Shown: in pieces, positions 1 to 14,900 of the stretch
How the letters are laid out: every line of letters begins with the position of its first letter
How positions within the stretch are numbered: position 1 is the first letter of the stretch
Source of the DNA: Bugula neritina
Lineage: Eukaryota; Bryozoa; Gymnolaemata; Cheilostomatida; Bugulidae
Assembly: GCA_964035545.1 (NCBI GenBank)
Contig: OZ037765.1
Coordinates: 13,758,698-13,822,697, forward strand
DNA: 64,000 bases
Direction of reading: 5' to 3'
Translations under genes and position numbers: made by a program
The notes under the pieces: generated by a model
What the model saw: the letters and a program-made list of their open reading frames with translations, nothing else
What the model was told of the DNA's origin: nothing
Databases searched by the model: none

Positions 1-818
1 TTGAAAAAATTGTTTCCTGTGCTTGTTATTCTGCAGTAGAAATTAATCACAGTACTAGCATAATTTCACACTTTACATAAGTCTAACTTAAGTTTATAAA
101 GTGGATTTCAAGTACATAGATTTTAAAGCTTGCAGTTATCTTCATGTTGACTTTACTTTAGGGAAGATTTACCATCTTTATACCCTTTTTTCATATGCTT
201 AGAATTGTGAAGCTGAGACTAGAAATGACTGCTGTAACATTTTAAGTAGCTGGAAAAAGTCTAACCCAATTTTTTGTGGTGAAAATAGAGGTTTAGAGTT
301 CCTCTCCTATCGTATTTATAATATCTTATAAATGGAAGCAGTGACTGAAAGCAAACATATTTTAAACTTAGATTACTTAGGTAGGACCTGCATGCGCAAA
401 CTGACAGCTGGAAACCTTTGTAGTTGAAAATAGTACTGTACACATTGTTTCTGCTAGCTTTTTTTTAATGACCAATTTTAGGAAAACTGACATGGTTTTT
501 CCACATTCATACAGTTTGTTACAGGCCCTATCAACCTTTGACTTGTCAAAGTGATACATAGCAACCTAGGGTCGTTCTATCCTACACTTGCTACTATCAA
601 TGCCTATTCCCAGATTCAATCATAACCTGCCCAATTATTGTCTTATGACCTATGAGAATATGTAACTGTTGGCTCTCTTTGTGCAGTATATAGAGGATTT
701 TTGTTGGTCTAAAATAATCATTGGTGATACAATGGTTTCAATGCCATGTTTGTTTGTTTGTTAACGCTACTTAGCATTCACTGAGGATATATATGTAGTT
801 GTTAATATTTTGTCTTAG
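1..818. other. Upstream intron of the WAC-like gene (partial)
   Basis: AT-rich sequence ending in the acceptor TTTTGTCTTAG just before the exon at 819. I find no WW-domain coding and no exon in frame with 819. The short open frames on the minus strand look like chance. Confidence 0.6.
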
Positions 819-3800
819 ATGGAAGTGGTGACGATATGGATATTTCTCCTGACGGGTCACCAAAAACTTTGCAGAAGTCTGGGTACTCGGTGTCTTCCGG
901 TAGCAAGAGAGAGTCGGGTAAATTAGAGAGTGCAGAACACAGAAGAGAAGGAGGTTCTCAGCAAACCGCAAACACAGAGCAAAACATGATATGGGGAAAA
1001 GGTATGTCTTGACATTTAGTAATCCTTTAGTGATTCTAGTGGCGAAGGTATAATATGCTTTTTGTGGTTTATGCTAAAGATTGTTGTGATCTCAATATGC
1101 CAAATAGAGACATTTGTTTTTATATTTATATATACATTTATTCTCTATGCTGTACATGTGTTATGCAAGTATTTTATATTACAGTCTCAGATTTATCTGT
1201 CAGTAAAATCTCTTAATTGATCTAATCAGAAAAAAAATTGCAACCACATGAACTTGAAATAGAACTTGTACTATAAACCAAAATGTAGATAAAGAACAAA
1301 TGACATTTTGAACTTGGAGTAATATCATTCAACTTTAGCTTTTCAATGTTGTGCAATCATTTTTAACTGAATTATGTTTCTTCAATGTTGTGGTCCTTTA
1401 GCCAGCTAAGTTTCACATAGAATAGCTTACAATATAGCTAACTAGTAGTATAAGTTGAAAGTTATGTAGAAGGTTTGTTTAGGCTGCATGTTAAGTAAAA
1501 ACTACAAGCAATGTCACTAATTTATATCACTAATAATTATATCTATTGTGCACTTAAACCAGAAGGTTTCTACAGTCATGCGTAGAATTAAATTATTGGA
1601 ATTGAAATAATTCAACTTTGCTTAATTTCATCAATATTAATTCATAATTTTAGTTTAGCTCAGGATCTGAAATGAAATCTCTAATTATATTTCATGAATT
1701 AATTTGTAGCTAATAATGATTATAGTTAAGTAATAGCCTAATCTAATCTTTTAGTTTTGGGTTATGAAATAATTTGTAGATCTATCCAGTTGGTATGCTA
1801 GTTTAAATGTGGCAAGTTCTCGAATTTGTGAAAAATTGATTCTGGTGTGTTATATATATATAATATGCAAATATATATCTTATGTTATAAGTATATATAG
1901 TTTTACCAATATAAATCCTGTGTTAGATCTTCCGTTTATCTTCAGCTCATTCAGCATCATATTTCCCAGCATTCACTCATACTTTACAGAGTTTTCTTGC
2001 AGCTAAATTCATTTTTAACCTTCTTGAAGAAGTACAATAAATTTAATGTGCATCTAGCACAATCTTACGGTTTGGTATCATTTTTAAAGCTAATGATAGA
2101 TTTTTGGTTTGATTCTACAAATACCTGTTTCCAAGTCTAACTTAGCTATTGTTTTAAGTTTGCCAACATAAAATTACTTTTCAGCATTAGTCATTATATC
2201 TTACCTGTCTCTAATGTCAACACAGTACCTAGTATAGGGGAATCTGGTGCTTAAAGCAATAATTAGTGTCATAGTGCTTCAAACTGAGGGAAAATAATGA
2301 AACTTATTTTAGGATACTTAAAAATATTGGCTACTCTGTCAGCAGGGTAACCAGAGAGGCAATTGTTGAACAAATACTATATAACCCCAAACATCAAGGA
2401 CTTCTTGAAGATTTGGTTAATTGCGATGATTATTAAGAGATAATTGATGTGTATATTTTAGCTCTTCAGACTCTGCAAACACTCCAGGAAGTGCTAGAAA
2501 GAAGTAGAAGTAGTAGTAACCATATGGGAACTTGTAAGTTGTTCTGATCTATTAACTTTAGTAACTTGAGATTAACTTCTGTCTCACACAATCATAATAA
2601 TGGTCTCCCACTGTACCATCTACCACACCATATTCTTGCTGCCAAGTTATGGCTTTTTGATCTTGTTAATGTTACGGTAAAGTTGAACCAAACTGGGATA
2701 TATTCCTTAGTTTTTCTGTAGCGTCGGCTGCGTTGTACACAGAAGCATCTCCAAGGTCTGCCCACTCCCAGTCACCTAAAATAATCCCACCTCCAGCTCA
2801 AATGTCTCATGTTGAAAGACTACCAGAAGAAACATCCAGGTTCGCATAATATGTACATGTGTTGTTTATACCAAAAGTACTTTCATTATTTTTCACTCGG
2901 TCACATACATAATCATAAATGTCTGTACTAGAATTATCACTAGTAGAAAATGGTTTACAGATAGAAATTTGTCATTTATGATAGTTATACAGACTATTGT
3001 TTGCTGCTATACATAATATCTAATGTTTAAAATTCAGGGGCAGGAATGGGGACTTTTGAGAAATTATTCTCATAGGTTTTTAATAAACAATAAGGAGGAT
3101 TGGAAATGCTGGTTGTGAAGCCTTATGTCGTTTCTAAATTATCTATTATTGAACCTACCTCAGGCAAAACTATAGTGTGGCCTTTAAACCTTTAGTTACA
3201 CATTTTTGGTTTATGTGCGTGTGACTTGTAGTCCTGTACTTTTATTGCTAAAAAGGCACTTTCTTTGTGTAAGTAACCAATCATAATGCAATAGATAAGA
3301 TAGAACTGGGGAAATTCTAAATAATGTTATTCTACAATTGAATAGTACTATTATAAGAGAATATTGATAATTCTGGCCTGTGGCATGTGAATTTCTCTGT
3401 GCTGACAGCAGCGGCTGCCGAAAGGTTATACAATGTATGTTTTACTGGGATTTTATTTTTTAGCAGTGGTAAAAGTTCTTTGGTGTCAGAGGCTAATCTT
3501 GCGACACTGTCTACCCTCCCAGCTGCTGTGGAATCTCCTGGTACTATCGGTTCAGATTTGACACAATCATTTATTAATTACTATGACCCAGCCTTGGTTA
3601 GCCACATCTCTGGATGGCCGGCTGAACAGCTAGAGTTGAGGGTATGTCATCCCACAGCCTGCACTGCTGGGAAGATTTTTAATCTAATTTTTATTGTTTT
3701 TACTCAGATTTTTTCAATCACTGCTTTTTTCTATTATTGTAGTGAGATGTGAATAATTATGTAACACGGTATAATAGCTGCAAACTAAATAATTTTACCA

Positions 3801-4881
3801 CTGTGTTTAGCTGCTAAATTTATGTGTTTTAGCACAGATAAAGGCCTAACGCAGCTACGTATTTTTGTATTGATGGAACCCATCAACATGTTTTCCAGCA
3901 ACTTGTCTCAAGATGAGAGTTCTATCTATCCAGATTACGAGTTATAGGTTCTAGAAATGTTGTAGGCTCACATGGCGTACAAAGACGGGATGATTATATG
4001 TGGCCATCACTGTGGACAAGTTAGTACAGAGCTGAAACGCGATAGGTCATATGTTAGGATAGCAGAAGTTCAATCAACACTCATTGAGCACCGGTATGCA
4101 GTAACAGTTTATCAATGTTGGCCAAACATACCTGTCACGCTAATATGATGATAAAAACTTTGCTATTTGGTTAGATGTTAGTGCATTTTCTTAGCCAAAA
4201 TTTTTCAGGACACAGTAATCATCAATTTAATACATTCAGTAGAAAAAGTAATGTAATTTTTGAGGTAACTGTTTAGTTTGAAGATTGTTAAATTGATGTA
4301 TATTGCCGAGTGTTACAAGGATGCATTAGAAATGCATAAAATAATTTCTTATCTGATTTTTATGTTTTTGCTGTTGAAAATAGAATTACTTGCTCTAAAA
4401 ACAGTCTTCAATCAGGCTTGCATTAAAAATTGAAATTTGAATAGTTGAGAAAATGTTTCCCCAAATTTCTTAGCTGGGCGGAAACTTTTATGTTGGATTG
4501 AATTCTATGCAATTGCATTCTCCGTGTTTTATAAAGGGTAATGTAGTAGATACAAGTTTCAAAGCTAGAGTAGTTTTACCAAAATGGTATATGTTGCCAA
4601 ATAAATAAATGACTCCCATTCACGTTTCATCAAGGACTTCTCTTCTAGCTTAAAGAGTTATAGTTTTTTTTTCAAAAATAGGGGTGTAGGCTTGTTTTTT
4701 ACTTTATTTGTAACACTTTTGCTGTAAACTGAGATTACTTTCACTATGATATCCTACCGTATTGTTTCACTATGTTAAATATTGCTGATGGAAGGTTCTA
4801 TTTTGTAGGATTATGTTCCTGAAGCAACAAATATCGGAATTAGAAACACATGACAAAAGTTTTACATCCAGTCAAACGTAG
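819..4881 (+). CDS. WAC: WAC-like WW-domain adaptor with coiled coil, C-terminal part
   Basis: Six spliced exons in consistent phase: 819-1001, 2462-2533, 2722-2839, 3464-3641, 3966-4093 and 4809-4881, stop TAG at 4879-4881. They encode about 249 residues, against about 647 for human WAC, so the 5' part including the WW domain lies left of the window. The identifying block is the C-terminal coiled coil: a conserved segment around ALVSHISGWPAEQLELR, then VSTELKRDRSYVRIAEVQST, then RIMFLKQQISELE, matching the WAC tail (family pattern HVxGWPAxxLEKQ ... LRSLVRxxEIQATLxEQRILFLRQQIKELE). Upstream exons are Ser/Pro/Gln-rich and low-complexity, with a short LQTLQEVLERS helix, as in WAC. WAC bridges RNF20/40 to RNA polymerase II for H2B ubiquitination and acts in the nucleus (family knowledge). 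The first exon starts in mid-codon (two bases complete a codon), so at least one more exon lies upstream. Assignment rests on the C-terminal motif only. Confidence 0.83.
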
Positions 4882-5996
4882 CACTTCGTGCCAGCTGCAG
4901 CACTCATGTATATACTTTATTTGATTATGTTTTTTGTTAAAATTACGAGACTCTATGTGTAAATAATGTAGTAAAGGCTAATACAAGCTCATATATTAAT
5001 GTGCCGTTATATTAAATATTATTTGTTTGGTCTGTGTATATCAGGTTCATGTGTCAGATAGGTATTCAAAATACATTGTACTTGTATACATCGGTTTTTA
5101 GTAAAAGTTTTGTGCAATAAGTGCAGAATTATGTTTATGTAATATTTATATTCTGCAAGATTTTACAGGGAAAGTTGTATCTATTGTTGTATCTGGCATT
5201 TGATTGGTATGCATAAATTGAGCATGTTTTTCAAAAAGTAATATATCTGCCAAGAGGTGGTTTCTCTCCTAAAAAGACAATTGTGTAAGCATATTTTTGT
5301 TTTATGGGTCATTGTCAGGTTACCAATGGCCTATATTTTGTTGTTAATCAATTTTTTTCATTAGTTTCAATAACATATTATTAGCTTTATCTAAATCGCA
5401 CTTTAAATTATAAAAATAAAATTGTACGTTCAACGTAATGTTTCTTCATAGGTGAGAGGTTACTTCTTATTTTATACAAAATATGAAGTTGAAAAAAACT
5501 AACTAATTTTTTTGAATGTGCTGACTAAACGTGTAAATGCAGCAGATTTTCTCTAAATTAAAATTCATATAATAAATTTTTGGTTTAATACTACAAGGCA
5601 TTTTGACTATAAAATTGTTGCACATTACCACAAACTATCTAGAAATTAAATTGTACCATAGAATTAATGACAGACCAGTTTTCTTTTAGCAACTTAAAAT
5701 CTCCAGAGCTTGCTGTCTGTACATGCAGGAGCTTACTATTTATCACATTAAACTGGTTTCTGCCAGTGCAAATACCACCAGATGTTCTCCCTGCAGTAGC
5801 TAGTTGGTCTGCACTTCAATTTTTGTTCAAGCAGACTGTTCATAATTTAGTGGTTCATTTTATTAAACCATACAGTTATGCCTGATACTACACTGAGTAA
5901 GGGTTTGACTTTAACTTTACTTTATCCGATCTATTCATATTAATTTGAGGAGGGAAGCCACTACAGTCTCAACATTTAAATTATTCCTGATATGCG
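4882..5996. other. WAC 3' UTR and intergenic spacer
   Basis: AT-rich spacer between the WAC-like stop codon and the first possible EIF4G2 exon. AATAAA-type poly(A) signals occur near 5414 and 5571; either could end the WAC transcript. No other gene is seen. The short open frame at 5667-5885 has no recognisable similarity or splice structure. Confidence 0.5.
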
Positions 5997-8900
5997 ATGA
6001 GTGCAAAGGTAAGTCTGTTTGTCCTTTTAGTATGCTGCTAATATTTTATAAACAGACTTAGTAGTAGTTGTGTTGGTATAGCAGCTAATGTTTTAGTGTA
6101 AAATAGTTTGTTTAACCAAATGGTTGGATATGTTATAAGCATATCTGAAAAAAACTATATATTTGATCATAGATGTTTTATAAAATTGAAAAAATGGGTG
6201 TAGGACTGAAATATGCCCACAAAATGCTGCATAAAGTGTGCTGTATAATCGCCCCTCAAAGAAAGTCAAGTGTTGTATTTTAGTCGGCAGTGTACTGCAA
6301 GCATCGAACTCAATAATATCTCAGCTCAGCTCAGTGACTGCAAGTGTGTGCAAGGCTAAGTAATAATATTTAATATAACTGATGCCATATCCTAAGATAT
6401 GTTATTCACAGTCTTGCATAGTTTAATATTTTATTGAAATTAATCATGGCCCCCCGACACAACTGTAAATTGATTGTAATATGTTTTAATGGTTTCTAGT
6501 AAAATGAACTAAAATGTCTTCGGAGGGGCGGGCTACAAAAGTTACATTTTTAAGTTGTTGCCTCTTTATTATCTACTTACATCTGATAGCTTTTAAGTCG
6601 GGTTTTAATTTTAAAACACCCGATTGAAATATTGGTCCTGCAAAAAGTCTACATTTACAAGAAGTGACGTTTTTGGTAAGTTCTTTGTGTGTCATTTGAC
6701 ATAATTTTGACTGCAGCCATCACCAGACTCAGTCCAAATTATAAATTAATAGTTTTTTACAGTTTCAAATTTTTACTTTTTGGCGTTCTATTGTTTTGTT
6801 ACATTATTTTCATCTTATAATAGTTAATAATAATTACTTCAAGTTGAAGCTCAACTCGTAACAGTAAGTCAAAGTGTAACGGGCACATAATTTTAATTAA
6901 AATAAAAACTCACTGACTCAAGCTGAGTTTTAGTGAACTTAAACGTTAACTTAAATAACCATATATAGATAACTTTTAAGCTACTAAAAATCTGCTGACA
7001 TCTGGTATATTTTTAGTCTTGCATCATTTGAGCGGAGCCAAAGAAGAGGTAAGTCGATCGTTTTGAAATTCAAATTGTTATTGAATGATAACAAATTAAA
7101 AATTAATATAGTATATACCTATACCTAATCTTATAGTCGTAGATATGATCTATTTTTTATTCAGTTTAATTAATATAAATATTAATATAATTACATATAT
7201 AATATTAATTTGATATAACTATATATTATTTATAGTTTGTATATTAATATTATAATCATTATTATATTTGTTCTTGTTGAGTTGTGGTACAAACATTACG
7301 TTTATCATAAATTCATAATGATAATAATTAATAATATTGAAAATATTGTAATGATTTTCATTAATATTCATATTGATAATACTAGGAGTAAGATTAAGAG
7401 TAAGTTTAACCGTATATTTTTTTCAATATCCCAATGTTGAGTATGACTCAGTTTCAAACTGAATGTAAAATAAATTTAGACATTGAAGTAGTAATTGGGT
7501 AATTTCATTTAATTTATTCCGCGTGCATCTAGTTCTACTGTCATATAATTGTATTTATATGTCTTTTCAGCCATTATTTTACTATATAATTTAAATGATC
7601 AATATCATGGATATAATAGTGAATATCAATATGTAATTCAAAACTAATAATTGGAAATTACTGATTTAGACAATAAGAAGCTATTTTTAATGACTAAACA
7701 AAGGTTACCTATTAGCTCTACCGATGTAATTTTTATACACATGATATATACAGTATCGATTGTTCGATGTTTTTTAAAATTAAAATTTTCAATAGAATTT
7801 GAATAATCTTTTATGATTGGTAACTGTAAGTAATATCAGGTAAATGTAAATATGTCAATACATTTTTAATCGATAAAGTGAATGGCTATAATACATTTCA
7901 TAATAAACAGTTTTTCTTTTATTGAGAATGGTATTAAGCATGATTTTCACAACCTTTTTGCAGAAATCATGCTTAGTGTTGCATGTAGAAAGCTAAGCTG
8001 AGTGGTTTTTTTCACTACTAAGTTACTGTTTTTCTTTTAGAAGGTTTCATCCAGATTAAACTATTATAACCATTCTGGACGCACTAGGCAAAGTAGAGGG
8101 TATTTCTTCTACGCGCCACAGAGGCATCGGCTACAGGTAAAACAGTTTACCAAGCACACATCTTATTCTCTTGGGTCGGCTTGTTTTTTAGCACTGTGTG
8201 TCAGTTTTAAAAATTAAGTCAAACTGTAGTTACAAGCTAATGAAAAACTATTTACTTTTTAATACAATCTGGGAAGGGCACTATTTTCATGAGATAGTCC
8301 TTATAAGTTACCGTTACCTCATTTTGCTTTTCTAACTAGAAATTTTGCTGCATTTACATTGGTGTTGGAAGTCAGTATTGGTAGATAAAATTGATTACTT
8401 TAGACAGTTAGACAGTAGTAAAATACTAACCAAGTGCACATATTTTTATATTCTCGATTGTAAGCACTCATCTAGATTTATAATCTTTCTTCATTTAACT
8501 CAATGGGTATGTTGAAAATGTAATGAGTCATATGAACTAGCAAAAAATAAATTCTGTATTTTCTCACAACTTGAGTAAGTTGAGTCTTTCCATCTTCAAC
8601 AGCATTTGAAAACAGGAACCATGTTCCTTAGCATATGCCAAAAATCAGCTTGTTAATAGCAGTTTATAATATTTTATGTGAGCTAATCAAGTGCATAAGT
8701 TAAGTAAAAAGTTGTTTTTGATTTTGTGTACTTATAGACAGGACGCACTGTTCAGCCAGCCAGCGCAAGTTCCCTCTACATCACATAGATCTGTCAATGT
8801 TGAAAGTCGGCCATGGGTTGCACCTAGTACTAGAAGACATGCTGTTGGTGCCGCAGCTGGTCACAGGCATAAAAAAAATGTACCTTTATTAACTAATGAA

Positions 8901-11900
8901 ACTGTTTTCCACAAAGCCAGAGGGTGAGTGTATGCTTAGCCTACTTGTCTAGTTGTGGATTTTATGGTTGTAATACTTATCAGCACATTTACTTTCACAT
9001 CTCAAATATTCTCATAAAAATATTAATTTCAAAAGTTCACCATTTGCAGCACTATTAATATCCTTCAATTATTGTAACATGCTAACAAAATCAGATATTA
9101 AAAACATATCTTGGCCACCTTAGTGTAGCCATTTTTGAAAAATATTGCAAGAATTACTTTAAATTTCTTGTGTGTTCAACTCTAATCAGTTTCTCTCTGC
9201 AAAGCACAATAATAAAGATGGAAATTTTCTGTATGCTGCTACATATTTCTACTGGTTATGATTATATACTTAACTTGTTTAAACCTTGTTTCAGTATTTT
9301 GAATAAACTCACACCTGAACGATTTGACAAGCTCTGCCTTGAACTGTTGAATGTCGGTATTGACAGCGAACCTACTCTGAGAGGTTTGATTATCTTGGTT
9401 AGTAGGCTATACATATATGTATATGTTGTACTATGTTGTATATCCATGTGCTGTATCTACATGTTCCCACATTCTAGAACTACGATATATTCAATGATGA
9501 ATTTTATTTCTGTATGTGAAAACCGTATTTTGCATATGTTACACAGATATTTGACAAAGCGGTAGATGAACCTAAATTTAGTTCCTTGTATGCTCAGCTA
9601 TGTGAAAGACTCAGTAAAGACGCTCCCAATTTTGAAGCTCATTCAAACAAGTTAAATGTAAGTACAAATAATCAAGTACATATGAGTCTATTTTTGTGTG
9701 GGGGCATGTGTATTGTGTGTGTAGACAGATAATTAAAGGTGTTATTGCTTAGCGTTGATAACTAAAAGGTGCTCAAATTCAACTCTTTTGAAAAATGTGT
9801 GTTTATCCTTTTCTTGGGAATGATAATGTAATATTTTACCGCTACTTTAATACTATAAATTATCAGGATATATGTACAATGCATGGTGAGGAGAGAGCAC
9901 TTATTTTGTCTATAAATAATTTTTAAAATATGCATAAATTTTTAATATCATTTACACTGAAAGTTATTGACTAATTTATTGTGTATTTGGTCTACATTAT
10001 TGTTCACCTTGTTCCCCCTTCGCCGCCATGTCATGATCAGGTGGTGGGCAATATTCAATTGATAAATCAGAACCAACACTTGTATTTATTTCTGCACTCA
10101 GCTACTTGTTTCTTAGAAATGACTGCAAATCTGTTATTCAACTGGAGATATATTGGACTTCGTTTCTCAAATCAAGTAACCAAACACTCGGGCAATCCTA
10201 TTGATACATATATCTAGCTACCTGTATTTATTATATGTACACTGTTTTGTCACAAACTACAGTTTGCACAGTGTAGTACATCTTGCTGATTCTGGTGTTT
10301 TCCTGTAGACATTCTACAAACTCCTGTTAACTAAATGCCAAGATGAATTTGAAAATCGCACAAATATCACGTCTGCCTTGGCAAATCTCAGCTTTAGAAC
10401 TGATGAAGAAAAGGATGAATTTGCTAAAATCAAAAGAAAGATGCTTGGGAACATTCGATTCATTGGTAACTTAAACCTTCGCTATGACTGCATATAATGA
10501 AACATTGTTTTGTACGCTTCTAGAGTAATATTTGTATATTAGTAAAACCAACCTGATGTTTCCAGTAAAGCATCTTCTTCAGCTTTTACCTCTGCATCAG
10601 GTGAACTTGGGAAACTGGCAGTGGTTAGTCAAGGGATACTCCACAAGTGTATACAGCAATTGCTGGAAAAGAAGCGAGGACTTACTCTCTCTGACCAGGC
10701 AGAGGATTTGGAGTGCTTGTGTCAAATTATGAAGACGGTTGGTAAACGACTTGACACACCTCAAGCAAAGGTGATTGACATTTAATCTAATGTTTAGTAA
10801 TTAATATATAGTATTTTTTTGAGTGGGGGGGGGCAGAGCTGCTGAACAAGCTTATAAGCCAAGCTTATTGTTGGAGAGTTTTGATTGGCTAACTCTATTC
10901 TCACCAATATGCTACTAGAGTAATTATGACTAGATGCCATTGCAGACAATCCTCATTACCCCGACTTAGCCTACCCTTATATTACAGAGTAGAGACTTTC
11001 TATTTATAATCAGTGTACTGCTCTATCTAATTTTGCCATAAGCTCCAAATTGCTTGTAAGTTGCATCATTATTGCAGTTCATAGGGACAGTTTATTTTCT
11101 TAATGTTTTTATGAGTTCTGATTACTAATTATTTATGAAATCAAGTTTATTGTTTGTTCAGCCGCTAATGGATCAGTACTTTGCAAGAATGGCGAGTGTG
11201 CAGGAGAGTGGAGATATGCCGTCTCGCATCAGGTTTATGCTGTTGGATGTTATGGACATGAGAGAGAATAGCTGGAAGCCCAGATCTGCCAACAGAGAGT
11301 TAATTCCTCAGACAATAAATCAGATCAGGCAGAGCTTTCCTCACCACAATGTGAGTCATTCTTCTCTATTTCCTGTTTGAATGTTTTCAGGACAGTTTGA
11401 ATTAGTCAAGTTAAACATTGGCACATTATATAATAAGTTATTGCATTTGCCTTACTCAAAGTTATGCAATGCGCTGGTAACTCCAAACGTAATGCATGTT
11501 TTACTCTGCAACCATGTTTAGGCAGAGACGATGCTATTCAACAGTCAGTTGTCGGCACCATCAAAGGGAGTTGATGGTGATCTATTTGATATTTTTGGCG
11601 CACCAATGGCCGTGAAAGGGGTGGGAGGTGGCACCTCCAACAAGCAAAGTTCATTTAGACCAAGTTCACCTTCTAACCTTCGCCAGCATCAGCAGCGCCA
11701 AGGTAGTCTCCTAAATTCATTTTCCTTCACTTTACTTAATGTCATGAATTATATTAACTTTCTGTAGCATTCTTTGTCATAGCAAATTATATAATTCTCA
11801 CAAAACTTGAATTGCCTAGCATTAAGTAGACTATTGTAGACGGTTACATAAATTTTGTGTATTTAGAGCCTTCACTTGGATGGAGAGATAATAAGGTGGA

Positions 11901-14900
11901 CAGATCTGATAGAACAAGCCGAGACCGAAGAGATCGTGATATGTTTGTGGAGAAAGATCAGCCACACAGAGAGATCAAGGACATAAGAGAGAGACAAGAT
12001 TCTGGCAGGGGCAGAGATTTTCAAAATCGGGTGTCAAATAAACCCTTGTCATCATCACTCGCCCCAGCGGATAAAATCAGTTTGCGCCCCGGATCCAGCC
12101 TTTCCAAGAGTCAAAACCTTTCTTTGAAACCCTCTTCCCCGCACCAGTTGCCTAAATCTGCTCGCTCCAACAACTTTGTAACTAGCGAGTCTGTGAGAGA
12201 ACCTCCAATCTTTACAAAACCAGTGAGTTAATATAATCTCTTATATAATATAGAATATAACCACATATACTGATCTGAGAAATTTTGCGTTTGTAGTTGA
12301 GAGCCATCTGTTGCCCAAATAAGTTTAATATTGTTACAAACCTTGAGATTCATTTTTTTTTTAGTAAATTGGAGTGGTGTGCTCTATAATTTTACCATCT
12401 AGAATAAAAGAAAGAAAAAAGTTTGTTTTAAAATAAATATATCACACATGAGTTATACTCCCTTAGCATTTTTTGAAAACATGTAATTTAAATTTTTACG
12501 TTCAACCTATATTTTCTATTTTATCAACAGTGTTGTTTTAGCAATATATTTAAATATGATCTATATTTACCGTAATATACATATGACTATTATCCATTGA
12601 TTTGTATAGAATGTGGCTCTGTGACAGAAAACCTTCAACAGGTGATTGCAATGTGACTACAGCAACTTTTATATTTTTAAACTTTTTATGTTTGAAAGCA
12701 ACTATTATGTCTAAATTTGTAGCCTACACCAGTCATCATTAAACAAGAGTCAAAGCCCAAAAGCAGGAAGCAAGCAGAGACTAAAGTTATATCCAATGGT
12801 GACGCTGGTAAACCCTCAGAACTGACCCGAATTAATGAAGCCATTAGTGCATGTGAAAACCTATGTACTGTGGAAGATCCCGACACTGTGTGTAATGCAG
12901 TGCTTTCAATTCTAGGGTAAACATTGACACAGATACAAATAGACACTCGTAAATAATGTGCTTTAATGCATCACTGAAGTTGAACAACTTTAAATTAGAT
13001 GGGCCTTTTAATTATATTTGAAAATATTTCTACCATCTTTTCATGTTTTGCTGTGAATTTTGTTTGTTTAGAATAACCTCAATGTAATTTTATTCATCAT
13101 TTTTAGAAACTCTGCCAGGTTGAAAGCCAAGGATCTGCACAAAATTATCAGACAAGAATTCAACAATACCAACATCAAGTCACTTTTGGCTTTTCACTCG
13201 CTATTCAAATGCCTTCTTTCTGCTGGCTGTCTGAATAGTGGCACCATAGAGCAGGTTCGTGAATGGTTATGTTCTGTAACTTTTTCTTCAAAGCAAATAT
13301 GATTTGATGAATTGGATATGTTACGACCAATTCAAGGCACCAATAAATTAAGTAATTTCGTACATTTTACAATGGTTTTAAGCAGTAGGTTGGTGCTTGT
13401 TTTATTGTATTAGCAGGGTGTAATTGATAAATTTTTGATTTTGTTAGGTTCTTATGGGGCTGGTTGAGGAGATACCCAAGCTGGAGGTAAAGCACCCTAA
13501 TGTTAGGAAACAAGTTGCAGACTTGTTATCATTAGCCTTGTCTTCCAGTTTAGTTGCCTTCGATACTGTGTTGAGAGCTTTAGCTGGAGGTGTTTGTCAC
13601 CCCCTCGCACTAGAGATCCTTCAATCTCTTCACACTAAGCAAGGAGAGGAATGGCTCTCGTTGATGTTAACAACTCACAAGCTGTCCTGTTTTCAGTTTC
13701 TACCAGGTATTTATTTTATTGAATATTAGCATTGAACAAGATTGGACTCTCTTCTTACTTAAAGTTGAAGAATGAGGTGGCAATATATGTATGTTTGCTG
13801 TAAACCTCAACTAATTGCTAATTACTGTATTGACCAAGTATTTGCCATTAGTAGTTATTCTAAAGTCTAAACATTGAGTTGTTCTGTTGAACAGAGAATT
13901 TGCAAAGTGACGATGAAGCCCTGATTGCGATGGAGACGTATGACTTGTTTCACTATCAGCCCATGCTCGTTATTCAGAAGCAGCTGTGGCAGCAGCTTGT
14001 TGCTGACCCAAACCCCACTACCTTCTTTAAGTGGATTATGAAGAATATTGATGAGAAATACTTAGCTGATGATGACTTTACTCGAGTGTTATTCCGATGG
14101 TTAGTGGCAAACGAGATTAACAATTTAATATAAATGTAGAGGAGTTGTCTAGAGATAGACCATATTTTGTTGCTTCAACAAAACTATTCCGGTGATAAAT
14201 AACTTTAGCAGGCTTTTAACCAAAGTAGAGCAGCCATGTTATAAAGCTTATTTAAACCAAATGGCTGCAAATAGGGTTAAAGAAGTACTGAGGGCACTGG
14301 CATCAGTAGTTCCCCCAGTAATAGATACTGTTATTGATAGGTTTAGCAGGAGCTTGCAAGCCTTTTCTTCATTTGCTTACTGGCTGCTTGTATATAATAG
14401 ATCAGTGTGGTTTAATTTGTTTTGCAGTTTGTTGAAATATGTGGTTTGCGAAACATCTCTAAAAGAAGGTATTGACAAGACGGTTTTACCTGGGAAATCT
14501 GTTCAGGATGATGAGAAGAGAATATTTACCAACTATAAGGATATCATGCTCCGCTTTCTTCACGCCAGTCACAGTCGACAAGTTTCAGCTATTTATGCCC
14601 TGCAAGTCTTTTGCTATGAAAACAACTTTCCTAAAGGTGGGCTTATACAACACACATGGTTTCCTGCTACGTCTTTATTAAATGTAGTTCTATTATATTT
14701 TGTGGCAATAACAAACTTTTGGTATTGTTTGTGGCTTGGCATTTATTTGCATTAAGGTTAGTCAGATATAATAATTTATTTATTGAGCAGTTATATAATA
14801 CACTTTGTCTTGTTTCCAGGAATGATGCTAAGAGTGTTCACATACCTTTATGATCTTGAGATAGTTGATGAAGAAGTATTTCTCCAGTGGAAAGAAGATA

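Noticed and set aside
3570-3620. YxxxxLphi (YYDPALV) in the WAC-like protein, suggesting an eIF4E-binding eIF4G or 4E-BP
   Set aside because: The following GWPAEQLELR and the later coiled coil match the WAC tail, where this position is part of the conserved block. The match to the short 4E motif is probably chance.
6512-6640. ATG frame beginning MSSEGRATK upstream of EIF4G2
   Set aside because: It has no good donor in phase with the exon at 8041 and runs into a stop; composition after the first residues is not protein-like.
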